From the NCBI GenBank assembly GCA_964012725.1, contig CAXGTL010000011.1, forward strand, positions 1 through 33,333: a stretch of DNA of 33,333 nt, written 5' to 3'. The notes under the pieces were generated by a model. That model saw only the letters and a program-made list of their open reading frames with translations. It had not been told where the DNA came from and searched no databases. Source of the DNA: CAXGTL01 sp964012725 (lineage in GTDB: Archaea; Nanobdellota; Nanobdellia; Woesearchaeales; CAXGTL01). The position numbers were made by a program, and so were the translations under genes. This document shows, piece by piece, positions 8,250 through 17,500 of the stretch. Within the stretch, counting starts at the first letter, position 1; each line of letters begins with the position of its first letter.

Positions 8250-8600
8250 TTATCCACCCAATCCAATAAAAATTACACCCAATACTATAAACAAAACACC
8301 AAATACTTTTGAATTGTTAATTGGTTCTCTTAAATATTTTTTAGATAAAATTGTAACCCACATATAAGTTAAAGATGTAATTGGGAATAATGTGCTTAAT
8401 TCTCCAAATTTTAATGCAATTGTATAAAGTACCGCTGTAAATCCATATAAAAATATACCAATAAAGATTAAATGATTTTTTAGAATTGCTTTAAGTTTTA
8501 ATCTAAGATGTTTAGAACCTAATTTTAATATAAGGGAAGCTAATGAATCTATAAATGTTAAGATTATTACTCCTATTATTGCAAAAATTGGTGTATTCAT
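8250..8600 (-). CDS. Half-size EamA/SMR-like membrane transporter subunit (ArnE/ArnF-like)
   Basis: The protein has 116 residues with four predicted membrane helices (about 5-24, 44-63, 70-88, 96-115). The segment KFGELSTLFPITSLTYMWVTILSKKYLREPIN is the EamA/DMT core motif, with the conserved Glu-Leu-Ser and Pro. One EamA repeat of this size is typical of SMR pumps and of ArnE/ArnF, which work as heterodimers to flip an aminosugar-lipid. Its neighbour at 8663-9064 is a diverged homologue on the same strand, so the pair probably forms one transporter. The start has no clear ribosome site; the upstream 60 bases are A-rich on the coding strand. Confidence 0.75.
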   Translation of the reverse strand: MNTPIFAIIGVIILTFIDSLASLILKLGSKHLRLKLKAILKNHLIFIGIFLYGFTAVLYTIALKFGELSTLFPITSLTYMWVTILSKKYLREPINNSKVFGVLFIVLGVIFIGLGG

Positions 8601-8662
8601 TTTTTATTTTTTATTTTTTATTTGTTTTTTATTTTAGTATTTAATATCTTCATATTTAATTT
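8601..8662. other. Homopolymer-rich spacer between the two EamA genes
   Basis: It consists of repeated T-runs broken by single A or G on the plus strand, which read as A-runs in the minus-strand mRNA. It provides no Shine-Dalgarno site and no convincing terminator for minus-strand genes. No other structure was seen. Confidence 0.4.
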
Positions 8663-9064
8663 TTATTTTAGTACATTTGTATTTTCAATTATTGTGTATT
8701 TATTTTTCTTTTTTGTTTTTGAATCTTTACTAATTAATGAAACCCCAAAAACAATAAAAAGAATTGCTATTATCTTAAATAGATTAATTGATTCATTAAG
8801 AATAGTGAATGATAATATTGTTGTCCAAACAAAACTTAATGATAAAATAGGATATAAAACAGATAATTCACCAAATTTTAAAGAAATAATCAATAATATT
8901 GCTGCAATCACATAAAAAAGAATCCCTAATAAAAGATGGTAATTTTTAATAATTTCAAAACTAAAAGATAAATCTTTAGAACCTAATTTAAGAAACAATT
9001 GTCCGCTTGCCATTATTAAACCGCATAAAAAGATTCCAAATATTGAAAACTTGCTAGTAGTCAT
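8663..9064 (-). CDS. Half-size EamA/SMR-like membrane transporter subunit, second copy
   Basis: The protein has 133 residues with four predicted helices and the same core as its neighbour (LKFGELSVLYPILSLSFVWTTILSF against LKFGELSTLFPITSLTYMWVTI). It also shares a KLGSK motif after helix 1. It differs by a ~25-residue charged C-terminal tail (SKDSKTKKKNKYTI onward). A tandem pair of diverged single-repeat EamA proteins is the expected form of a heterodimeric flippase such as ArnE/ArnF. No ribosome site precedes ATG 9064; a TATA-like TTTAAAAA on the minus strand (9090-9097) is centred about 29.5 bases upstream, fitting leaderless or nearly leaderless transcription. A GT2 gene starts divergently on the other side. 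Confidence 0.75.
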   Translation of the reverse strand: MTTSKFSIFGIFLCGLIMASGQLFLKLGSKDLSFSFEIIKNYHLLLGILFYVIAAILLIISLKFGELSVLYPILSLSFVWTTILSFTILNESINLFKIIAILFIVFGVSLISKDSKTKKKNKYTIIENTNVLK

Positions 9065-9177
9065 GATTAATTACTGAATAAATGTTATCTTTTTAAATTT
9101 ATCTATAATAGATATATAATGATATATTAAAAAGAAGCACCACTATTATTTGATAGTTACAATAGACAATATATATA

Positions 9178-9185
9178 TTTATAAA
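9178..9185 (+). promoter_or_regulatory. TATA box of the GT2 gene
   Basis: TTTATAAA at the end of an alternating TA stretch is centred 30.5 bases upstream of the ATG at 9212. It overlaps the alternative in-frame ATG at 9185, so that upstream ATG would not be transcribed and 9212 is the better start. Confidence 0.55.
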
Positions 9186-9211
9186 TGAAAGATATACTTT
9201 TTAAAGAAATA

Positions 9212-9928
9212 ATGAAAATACAAGAGAGCATTAGTGCTTTTTTCCCCGCATATAATGATGAAAGAACTATTGGAAAAATAGTTGAACAAACAAGAAAAAT
9301 ATTAAAAGAAATTACAAATGATTTTGAAATCATAATCATTGATGACTGTAGTCCTGATAATTGTGGTAAAATTGGTGATCAACTTTCTAAGAAATACAAA
9401 GAAGTTAAGGTAATACATCATAAAAAAAATAAAGGATATGGTGGTGTTTTAAAATCGGGTTTTAAAACAGCAACAAAAGATCTTATTTTTTATACAGATG
9501 GAGATGCTCAATATAATGTAACAGAACTAAAAATTCTTATTAATTATATGGTTAAAGGAATAGATGTTGTAAATGGTTACAAATTATATAGAGCAGATAA
9601 TTTATCAAGATGTGTTCTTGGTTCCTTATACAATCATTTTGTAAAACTAGTATTTAATCTTAAAGTTAAAGATGTTGATTGTGATTTTAGATTAATAAGA
9701 CGTGGTGTTTTTGATAAAGTTAAATTGCGTTCAAATACAGGTGTTATTTGTCTTGAAATGATGAAAAAAATACAAAATGCAGGATTTAATATAACAAATG
9801 TACCAGTACACCATTATCCAAGAGTTTATGGTAGTTCAACTTTCTTTAATATACTAAATATTATTAAAGTATTAATAAGACTTGTAAATTTGTGGGTTGA
9901 ACTTGTTCTATTCCAAAAATATAGATGA
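9212..9928 (+). CDS. GT2 glycosyltransferase, dolichol-phosphate-sugar synthase-like
   Basis: From ATG 9212 the protein has 238 residues and begins MKIQESISAFFPAYNDE, matching the usual GT2 N-terminus; an ATG at 9185 would add nine residues but overlaps the TATA box. Motifs: FPAYNDERTIG, IIIDDCSPDN, KNKGYGGVLKSGF (DPM1-type), and YTDGDAQ with the metal-binding D96-x-D98. There is no C-terminal membrane pair, unlike GtrB or full-length ArnC, but a hydrophobic C-terminus (NLWVELVLF) is present. It would move a sugar from a nucleotide to a polyprenyl (dolichyl) phosphate in the cytosolic leaflet. It sits between a paired EamA flippase and a GT39 enzyme that could use such a lipid-linked sugar. 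Its last 21 bases overlap the end of the convergent GT39 gene. Confidence 0.88.
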   Translation: MKIQESISAFFPAYNDERTIGKIVEQTRKILKEITNDFEIIIIDDCSPDNCGKIGDQLSKKYKEVKVIHHKKNKGYGGVLKSGFKTATKDLIFYTDGDAQYNVTELKILINYMVKGIDVVNGYKLYRADNLSRCVLGSLYNHFVKLVFNLKVKDVDCDFRLIRRGVFDKVKLRSNTGVICLEMMKKIQNAGFNITNVPVHHYPRVYGSSTFFNILNIIKVLIRLVNLWVELVLFQKYR

Positions 9929-11626
9929 ATCTTCAATTTCATAGATAAAAATTTCCTTTTTGGATCTATCTAAATCTTTTGAACTTATATACACATTATG
10001 CATTTCATGAATCTTTTTGAAACCATTAATTTCCTTTCCTTTTATAAGTGATAAAATTTTTGAATCTGTATAAAATTCTATGTATATAGGAGTAGTTATA
10101 ATATGAGTTATATTATAATGTTTAACTAAATCAATTAATTGATTATAATCTAATAAAGGAAAACCTATTACCTTTTGATTTGTATAAAAACTCAATGCAA
10201 ATTCATTCCTAGATAAAATTACAGAATTTTCTGGTAATTTTTCATCAACAAATTTATGTAATTCTAAAATTTCATTTTTATCCAAATAATTATTAATACG
10301 TGGCAGAGAAATAAAAAGAGAAGATATTAAAAAGGACAAAACTAAAAAAAGTAAACAAAAACAATATATTTTTTTAATAAGCTTTTTCTTATTAAAAAGA
10401 CTTGCTTTATTCATAATTAATTTATATATCGAATTATATAGGTCATAAGCTATTTTAGCTGCTAAGATACAAATATAAGGAATATAAATACTAAAATATC
10501 TATACTCATATACATAAAGAAAAACAATAGCTATTGAATGAAGTAAAAAGAAAATAAATGAAATATTGAAAAATGTATTTGAAAAATCCATTATTTTTTT
10601 TGATTTTCCTTTAATATAAAAAAAATAAATTAAATAAAAAGAAAAAAATAATATTGATGGAGGATTAATCAACCATTCTTTAATTTGGATTAATAATGTT
10701 TGAAAATAAATTGGGAAATTTAAATAAGCCAATTTAAGATTGGGCAAATTATCATAAAATATCATTATAGGATTTGAAAATACATTTGTAAATCTATCAA
10801 CATATATTACATAGGGATATGCACCCAAATAACCCTTTATTAATACTTCTCTTATTTTAATTAAAATATATGCAATAAATGGAAGAACAAGATAAATACT
10901 TATAGATTTTATTGTAAAAATTATAGAACCATAAAAATAATTTTTTCTGAATTTATAAATAGATTTTGAATAATTTTTAAAATTAAAAATAAATAAATAA
11001 AAAGGAATTATAATAAACAACAATAATCCTGGCTGTTTTTGTAAAAATGACAAAGTGGCAAATATACTAGTTAAGAACAAATATTTATAAAATCTTTTTT
11101 TATTATGATTAATAAAAATAATTGATTTATGAAAAAAATAAAAAGAAGATAACAAAAGTAAAGTAAACCCAAGATCATTATACGGGAAAAGGATATAATG
11201 TGAAAAGAGATAATAAGGATTAAATAGTATTAAAAAACCAGCTATGTAAGCAACTTTTCTATTAAATAAATTTAAAGAAATATGATAAGTCAAAATTGAA
11301 AGTATGAGAAAAAACAATAAATTTGGTATCTTTGCAGAGACAACGCCTACACCAAATAAAAGATAAGATATTCCTATAAAAATAGGTTGTAATAAAGGCC
11401 ATGTATCTTCAGGCCTAGGTAAACTAGGGTATTTTACAAAAAAGTAATGCACTGCATCTACTTTAAATCCATTATTACTAATTAAGTTCTTTGCAACAAC
11501 AGAATTACTTGCACAATCTGAATAACCAACATATGAAGAGTTAAAAATTAAAATAAGATATATAATAAACATACATAAAATCAGAAAATAAAAAAAATAA
11601 TCTTGTTTTTTTATAGAGATTTTCAT
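9908..11626 (-). CDS. GT39/ArnT-like membrane glycosyltransferase (PMT_2)
   Basis: The protein has 572 residues. Ten or more membrane helices fill residues ~10 to ~430 and a soluble C-terminal domain of ~140 residues follows. The first outside loop has the acidic GYSDCASNSVVAKNL motif (D37), and RPEDTWPLLQP (73-74) may supply the second acidic residue, as in PMT/ArnT enzymes that use polyprenyl-phosphate sugars. The C-terminal stretch ILSRNEFALSFYTNQKVIGFP resembles the outside domain of PMT_2 proteins. It would transfer a sugar from dolichyl phosphate to an acceptor on the outer face. Sequence around many helices is rich in Phe, Ile and Tyr. A TATA box is centred 27.5 bases before the ATG. 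The acceptor (glycan, lipid or protein) is unknown. Confidence 0.82.
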   Translation of the reverse strand: MKISIKKQDYFFYFLILCMFIIYLILIFNSSYVGYSDCASNSVVAKNLISNNGFKVDAVHYFFVKYPSLPRPEDTWPLLQPIFIGISYLLFGVGVVSAKIPNLLFFLILSILTYHISLNLFNRKVAYIAGFLILFNPYYLFSHYILFPYNDLGFTLLLLSSFYFFHKSIIFINHNKKRFYKYLFLTSIFATLSFLQKQPGLLLFIIIPFYLFIFNFKNYSKSIYKFRKNYFYGSIIFTIKSISIYLVLPFIAYILIKIREVLIKGYLGAYPYVIYVDRFTNVFSNPIMIFYDNLPNLKLAYLNFPIYFQTLLIQIKEWLINPPSILFFSFYLIYFFYIKGKSKKIMDFSNTFFNISFIFFLLHSIAIVFLYVYEYRYFSIYIPYICILAAKIAYDLYNSIYKLIMNKASLFNKKKLIKKIYCFCLLFLVLSFLISSLFISLPRINNYLDKNEILELHKFVDEKLPENSVILSRNEFALSFYTNQKVIGFPLLDYNQLIDLVKHYNITHIITTPIYIEFYTDSKILSLIKGKEINGFKKIHEMHNVYISSKDLDRSKKEIFIYEIEDSSIFLE

Positions 11627-11649
11627 TTTTATATGGTTGTTTTTAATTG

Positions 11650-11657
11650 TTTATAAA
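11650..11657 (-). promoter_or_regulatory. TATA box, leaderless promoter of the GT39 gene
   Basis: TTTATAAA is centred 27.5 bases upstream of ATG 11626 on the minus strand, with no ribosome site between. It forms a divergent promoter region with the radical SAM gene. Confidence 0.6.
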
Positions 11658-11702
11658 TTTTTCTTAAAGTATTTAACATTAATATAAATCAAAGAGAAAT
11701 GT

Positions 11703-11711
11703 TTTTATATT
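11703..11711 (+). promoter_or_regulatory. TATA box, leaderless promoter of the radical SAM gene
   Basis: TTTTATATT is centred about 27 bases upstream of ATG 11734. A second A/T block (11713-11720) is too close to act as the TATA box. No convincing ribosome site precedes the ATG. Confidence 0.55.
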
Positions 11712-11733
11712 ATTATAAAATCCTAATGTCAAG

Positions 11734-12771
11734 ATGACAAAAACTGTTAATAATTTCGTTCAGAGTGTTAAAGACAGAGGATTTAGAGGAACTTTAAAAA
11801 GGATCTTCTCTATTTATCTAAAAAATACACTACTAAAATATCCTAAATTAATAATGTATCCTGAAGACTTAATGATTGAGCCTACAAGTATATGTAACCT
11901 CAGGTGTCCTTTATGTTCAAATAAAACAATGGCAAGAAAAAAAGGATCAATGACTTTGAAACAATTTAAATATATTATTGATAATTATCCTATAAAAATA
12001 AAAAGAATGATTATTGGTAATTCTGGAGAACCATTAGTTAATAAAGATGTATTTAAGATGATTAAATATGCTTCATCAAAAGGTACTCAGATTAGGATGC
12101 CTACCAATGCATTATTATTTGATAAATTTAGTGTTGATGATGTATTAAATTCAGGATTATATGCTATGAATATTTCTTTCGATGGTGTATCTAAGAAAAC
12201 ATATGAACAATATAGAGTAGGTTCAAATTTTGAAAGAGTTTTGAAAAATGTTACAAAATTATGCCATGAAAAACGTAAAAGAGGATTAAAATATCCTATA
12301 ATTACTTTACAATTTCTAGTTATGAAGCACAATGAACATGAAGTTGAAAAAATGAGAGAACTTGCTAAGAACATTAAACCAGATTATGTATTTTTTAAAA
12401 GTCCTGCTTTATGGACCACACTAACTAATGATGATAGAGATAAATTAGCACAAAGGTGGTTGCCTTCTGATAAAAGATATTGGAGATATAATAAAGACTT
12501 AATTATTAAAGATCCTGTTAAACTTTGTCCTTTTGTTTTTGATAAAGTTGTTATATTATGGAATGGAGATGTTTGTTTGTGTTGTATGGATTTCGAAGGA
12601 CAGTTTATATTTGGTAATATTTTTGAGCAAAGTTTTAAAAAAATATTTTTTGGAAGAAAAATACATAAAATTAGAAAAATGATTAGTAAAAATAAGTTAG
12701 GTTTTTGTAAAGAATGTGATTTGGTTAATCAAAAAACATTTGGTGAAAAGATTTCTTATAGAGATTTATGA
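11734..12771 (+). CDS. Radical SAM protein with SPASM-type C-terminus
   Basis: The protein has 345 residues. CNLRCPLC gives the CxxxCxxC cluster motif (C54, C58, C61) that binds the catalytic [4Fe-4S] and SAM; the GNSGEPL and NISFDGVSKKTYEQYR segments are standard radical SAM core features. The C-terminal part has LCPFVFDKVVILWNGDVCLCCMDF and FCKECD, a SPASM/twitch-type cysteine set for extra Fe-S clusters, and ends near the usual length. About 45 residues precede the core. Similar proteins occur in polysaccharide and S-layer glycan clusters of archaea and bacteria and may modify sugars or lipids, but the substrate is not known. It ends 2 bases from the convergent flippase gene. Confidence 0.85.
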   Translation: MTKTVNNFVQSVKDRGFRGTLKRIFSIYLKNTLLKYPKLIMYPEDLMIEPTSICNLRCPLCSNKTMARKKGSMTLKQFKYIIDNYPIKIKRMIIGNSGEPLVNKDVFKMIKYASSKGTQIRMPTNALLFDKFSVDDVLNSGLYAMNISFDGVSKKTYEQYRVGSNFERVLKNVTKLCHEKRKRGLKYPIITLQFLVMKHNEHEVEKMRELAKNIKPDYVFFKSPALWTTLTNDDRDKLAQRWLPSDKRYWRYNKDLIIKDPVKLCPFVFDKVVILWNGDVCLCCMDFEGQFIFGNIFEQSFKKIFFGRKIHKIRKMISKNKLGFCKECDLVNQKTFGEKISYRDL

Positions 12772-12773
12772 TT

Positions 12774-14300
12774 CTAAAATTTTAATAAACTTTTAATTCT
12801 AGATTTCATTGAATTCATAATTTCATAATCATACTTAGTAAGACATTTTAATAATAAGATCAAAGTTCCATATATTAATATAAAAAGTATAGCAACTAAT
12901 CCTAAGTTGATAAAAGTTCTGTTTTGGATCATATTGAAAAAGTAATAAGCAATAGATATAGATATTACACCTGCAAATAAAATCTTGATTTGTTTTCTTT
13001 GAAATGGGTTTATTTTTGTAAAATAATAAGATTCTATACCACAAAGAAGTCCATAGATTATTAAACTAGTTGAAGTTGCAATTGCTCCACCAACCATACC
13101 ACCAAAAAAGTCTGTTCTTGGAATCAACAAATAATTAAGAAGGATATTTATAATTGCAGCAATTGTTATGTTTATCATTAGATATTTTGATTTTTTTAAT
13201 ACATTTAACACCCTTGATGATGTTGTAAATAAATGATAAGTGAAATAGCTAGGGATTAGTATCAATAAAGGAATGTACCCTGAAATATAACTTTGTCCGA
13301 ATAAAATCTTTAATATTTGTTTTGAAAAAAGTGCTATTATTAAAAAAATAGGTAAATTAAAAATAAATATCCAGTTTGTGCTTGTTTTGAATGTTTTTTT
13401 AAATTCTTCCATATTGTTCTTTGCTAATAAACCAACCATTACAGGAATAAATAAAATAATTATTCCTTCAGGTACCATAGATGCAATAGTTGCTGTTGGA
13501 AATGCTGCATTATAAATTCCAACTTCTGATTCTGTTCTAAAAAAACCAATCATAAGAATATCTGTCCAAGCAACTACTTGGATTACTAAAAAATGAAACA
13601 TTAAAGGAATTGAATAAGAAAAAAGCCCTTTTACCTTGGAATAAGTATTTAATTTATGTGAAAAAATATTTAACATGTTTTTCTTTACCATATAAAAAGA
13701 AATAACTGCTGTTGATATGATTGCTATTAAATAAGCAGTTGCTGCTCCAATTAGTTCAAAGCCTAGCAATAATAAAAAAAATGTTAATATAACTTTAACA
13801 ACATTTTCAGTTATATTTTTGATTATAGCAAAGTATTTCGCGTTTTTAAAAGCTCTAATAACTGCTAAAAATAAACTACCTATAACTAAAAATGGTAATC
13901 CCATTATTAAAATTTTTAGAACTGGTATAAGTTCTGTGTTTTTGAATAATAATAAAGAAATTTCTTTTGAAAATATAAATACAATTATTGCTAATATTAT
14001 TGACAAAGATAAACTAAACATAAGTGAGATGATGATTGTAGATTTTGCTTTTTTTATTTTATTTTTTTCAAGATAATAAGGTACATATCTTAATATTCCT
14101 TGATCTAAGCCAAGCAAAGGTATAAAACCTAAGATTCCTACTATTGCTAAGCCTAAAGATAAAACACCATATTCTTCAGTACCTATTCTTGCAACAATCA
14201 TCCTATAAACAAGAGTTAATAATTTAGATATGACTAATCCTACAAAGACATAACCTGCACCTTTGGCAATTGTTTTTAATGATTTGTTTTGTTCTTGCAT
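12774..14300 (-). CDS. Wzx-like polysaccharide/lipid-linked oligosaccharide flippase
   Basis: The protein has 508 residues and about 12-14 hydrophobic helices. The N-terminus (KGAGYVFVGLVISKLLTLVYRMIVARIGTEEYGVLSLGLAI) is typical of the polysaccharide_synt/Wzx branch of the MOP superfamily, including the conserved Arg-x-x-x-Ala-Arg-x-Gly and EYG. Such proteins move lipid-linked oligosaccharide from the cytosolic to the outer face. Lying next to aglB, it is the best candidate for supplying glycan to the oligosaccharyltransferase. A TATA box centred 26.5 bases upstream of ATG 14300 suggests leaderless transcription. The structured element at 14352-14466 lies just upstream of the promoter. Confidence 0.9.
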   Translation of the reverse strand: MQEQNKSLKTIAKGAGYVFVGLVISKLLTLVYRMIVARIGTEEYGVLSLGLAIVGILGFIPLLGLDQGILRYVPYYLEKNKIKKAKSTIIISLMFSLSLSIILAIIVFIFSKEISLLLFKNTELIPVLKILIMGLPFLVIGSLFLAVIRAFKNAKYFAIIKNITENVVKVILTFFLLLLGFELIGAATAYLIAIISTAVISFYMVKKNMLNIFSHKLNTYSKVKGLFSYSIPLMFHFLVIQVVAWTDILMIGFFRTESEVGIYNAAFPTATIASMVPEGIIILFIPVMVGLLAKNNMEEFKKTFKTSTNWIFIFNLPIFLIIALFSKQILKILFGQSYISGYIPLLILIPSYFTYHLFTTSSRVLNVLKKSKYLMINITIAAIINILLNYLLIPRTDFFGGMVGGAIATSTSLIIYGLLCGIESYYFTKINPFQRKQIKILFAGVISISIAYYFFNMIQNRTFINLGLVAILFILIYGTLILLLKCLTKYDYEIMNSMKSRIKSLLKF

Positions 14301-14322
14301 GTTTTGGGAGAATTAAATAGAG

Positions 14323-14330
14323 TTTATAAA
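14323..14330 (-). promoter_or_regulatory. TATA box, leaderless promoter of the flippase gene
   Basis: TTTATAAA is centred 26.5 bases upstream of ATG 14300, the same spacing as at several other genes here. The gap between TATA and ATG has no ribosome site in a usable position. Confidence 0.6.
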
Positions 14331-14351
14331 GATTTAGGGGGTGAAATATTC

Positions 14352-14466
14352 ATCCAAAAATCCTATTACGTTTCACCTAGCTTTGCTAGACGAAACTCCA
14401 TCTGGCCTTTGCCATTATTTACTATGTAAATAATAGCAAACAATGGCGCAGACGGATATTTTGGAT
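14352..14466. repeat. Structured intergenic element, copy 1 (115 bp)
   Basis: The ends ATCCAAAAATCC and GGATATTTTGGAT pair with one bulged base, closing a branched fold. Inside are hairpin A (GTTTC paired with GAAAC, then CTAGC paired with GCTAG around TTT, 14370-14396) and hairpin B (TCTG with CAGA, GCCAT with ATGGC, TATTTAC with GTAAATA). Copy 2 at 17862-18033 shares the ends, hairpin A position and the CTGGCC...TGCCAT block but differs in the arms. The element lies between the stop of aglB and the promoter of the flippase. It may be a structured RNA, a 3'-end/terminator device or a short mobile repeat; it matches nothing I recognise. Confidence 0.65.
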
Positions 14467-14506
14467 AAAATTGTAATATCAGAGAATTAAACTAAATAAA
14501 ATAAAA

Positions 14507-17500
14507 TCAAATAACAGTAACCTTAGTTAGGTTAGCTTCTTGGTAATTTCTGAATAAGTATTCAGGTTTTTCTTCTAAATCATCAGGATAAGATACTTCC
14601 CAAATCTTTAATGGACCTAAAAGTCTTCCATTATAAACAGCAACATTAAAATTAATTCCTGTTTGTTGTGTTATAGACTCTAATGCTGGATGTTGTTGAT
14701 TTAATGCTAATTTAAAGTGGTCTGTTGGATAATCTTTATCTTTTTGTTCTAATAAAAATAGATTTACCCAAAGTGCATTAACTGAATCTTCACCAAGATA
14801 AAGTCCTGCTCCGTTTGGATCAACACCCTGATTTGTTATGCTTGGAATAACCATAAAACAATGATTTAATCCATTATCAAACTTGATTAATTGATTTTGG
14901 TAATATAAACAATTAAGAGGAACTTGTACAGGTTGTACACCATCTTTGAAAAGATAAGTATATGGTTGTAATATTTGCATATCTGTTCTTTTTTGACCAT
15001 CAGTTGTAGTAACTTCTAATTTTTTTACAGGTAAAAATACATCTTTAATAGCTGATTGCCTTGAAAAATATTCAACACCATTATATTCAAAATCTTCATC
15101 AACTGGTGCTGTTCCTTCATAAATAAAAATCATTCCATCTCTTGTTTCTTGTGTTAATTGATTATTTAGACCTAATGTAGGAATAAATGTGTATCTATCA
15201 TAATTTTCATCAGAACCTATAGATGAATAAGCACCTATTTTTCCAACTTCATCTGTGATAACTAAAAAGTGTGTTACATTATGCATATTTAAAAATTCTA
15301 ATGCTTCTGTTTGTGTTTCAGCCATAAGTGCATGTCGTCCCATCAAATGGTTCCAATAACCAATCCAATTACCACCATCTGTTACAGTTGTTCTTTCACC
15401 ACCTGTCTGAACCCAATATCCATAATCCCACCAATGTGCAAATACAGCATCCTCTGGTGTATTTTCTCTTATCCATTGTCCTGCTAATTGCCATTGTTGA
15501 TCATAGCTTGGTCCAGTATATTTTACTTGATTTATACTTCTGGATGCATATTCTATTACAAAGCCATTTGTAGATAAAAATGAATGACCAAGATTTATAA
15601 TTGGTATTTTATCAACTACTGGAATTGAATTAACAACAGAACCAAATGGCCAGAATGCAATTATTAAAATAAAAATAAGGATAACTATTGATAACCATTT
15701 ATAGACTTTATATTCTGTTATAGATGAAAATTCTTTTGTTTTGGATATTGCAGAAATTATAAAATAAGCAACTAAAATAGATGTAATTGGTGCTAACATT
15801 AAAATTAATCTTAAAGCGCTTCTTGCTGCAACAAGCATGATAATGAACCAAATAATAATAAAAATATATTTTCTATTAATCAATTGAATTTTATTAAACT
15901 GATGTTTATTATAATAAAATAAATATAAATATGATAAACCTATTAATAATACAAAACCAATAAATGAACCAATGTAAAGTGCTTTGGATATATCTGTTTC
16001 ACCATTCCATTGTCCTTCACGTCTATATCTGCTCATTGTAAAAAAGATTAAAAATAATGCATAAGCAATAGAATATAAAATTGAATAGACATTAATTTTC
16101 TTTTCATCAAATAAAGGTTTAATTGTATAATAAAATAATATAATTGCTCCTATAAAAAAGAATAAAATATATGCCCAACCAAAGTCTGATATCCAATTTG
16201 TAAAATAAGGTTGGTGTGATTCTGCTACTGTTAAAGCCCACCTTGTTTTTCCAAAAGGATTAATCATGTCTGAAAATATGCCATTTATTTTGTCAAAAAC
16301 AAAGCTTGGACCAATAAAGATGATTGCTGAAATTATTGCTATAATTAATGAAATTAATGTACTTGTTATTCCAAGAGGGAATTTATTCTGAATCTTTGAT
16401 TTTATTTTAAAAATATTTAATTCAAATAAGAAATAATTAACAATTCCAATTAATAAAACAATATAAGCAATACCTGAAGTAAATGATTTTACTAAACCAA
16501 ATAATCCACCGAACTTAATAGTAGTCATACCCATTAAATAAGTCATAGGAATTATCCATGAACAATATAAATAAAAATCATTTTTAGTGAACTTTTTAAG
16601 GAAAATTTGAATAATTGTGAATCCTGCAAAAATAAGTAATGTAAAGTTTACACCACCCCATGTAAGGCCCATTAAACCTGTTGTTAAACCTGATACTAAA
16701 CCAAATACAACAGTTTTCCAAGTTTTTTTCGATTCCCAACCAATTATGAAAAAATAAAATGCAATAAACATTAACATAAGTCCTAAGGATTCTTTATCTG
16801 AAAAACCAGCAGTTGTTCTATAAATATAACTAGGAATCAAAATAAGAATAAAAGTAGCTAATAATGCAACTTTTTTATTAAATAAATTTTTAATTATTAA
16901 AAAGAAAAATACTAAACTAACTGCAAAACAGATAGGAGGATATAATACATCTGCTAATTCTAGAGTCATGCTTGGACTAAAGAAATGAAGAAATTTGTAT
17001 AAATAAACAATAAACTTAGGTAATAAAACTGTTTCTCTGCTCATATCTGCTCCAACAGGGAAAAATCTTAAAGTATCAACTGTGAAAAGTTTACCATATT
17101 CAAGAATATATTTAGAATATCTTAAGAAAACATGTGGATCAAGAGCTAAAGGTAAGTACTTTTGTGTTGTTGAATCTTTTAATAAACCTAGATTTTGTAT
17201 TCTCATTGCAAAACCAGAATTTATTACATATAATAGTCCAATATAAACATATTTTTTAAAATAAATTAAAACTAATGATATAATTGGAATTATAATGAAA
17301 AAAGTTAAAAATCCATAAAAGTTTAAAGGAAATGGAATAAAATTATTTAATAAAAAAACATTTTGTGTATTAAATTTGTAAAGTATTAATCCTAATAAGA
17401 AAACAAGGACACAACATGCATATAAAAATATTTTTGGATTTTTTTTAGTGAAATTTACTAGTTTTTTCCTATCAAGTTCTAAGTCTCGTTCTTGTTGTGA

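Noticed and set aside
9185..9211. Upstream ATG start for the GT2 gene
   Set aside because: The ATG overlaps the TATA box, and the shorter start matches the GT2 family N-terminus.
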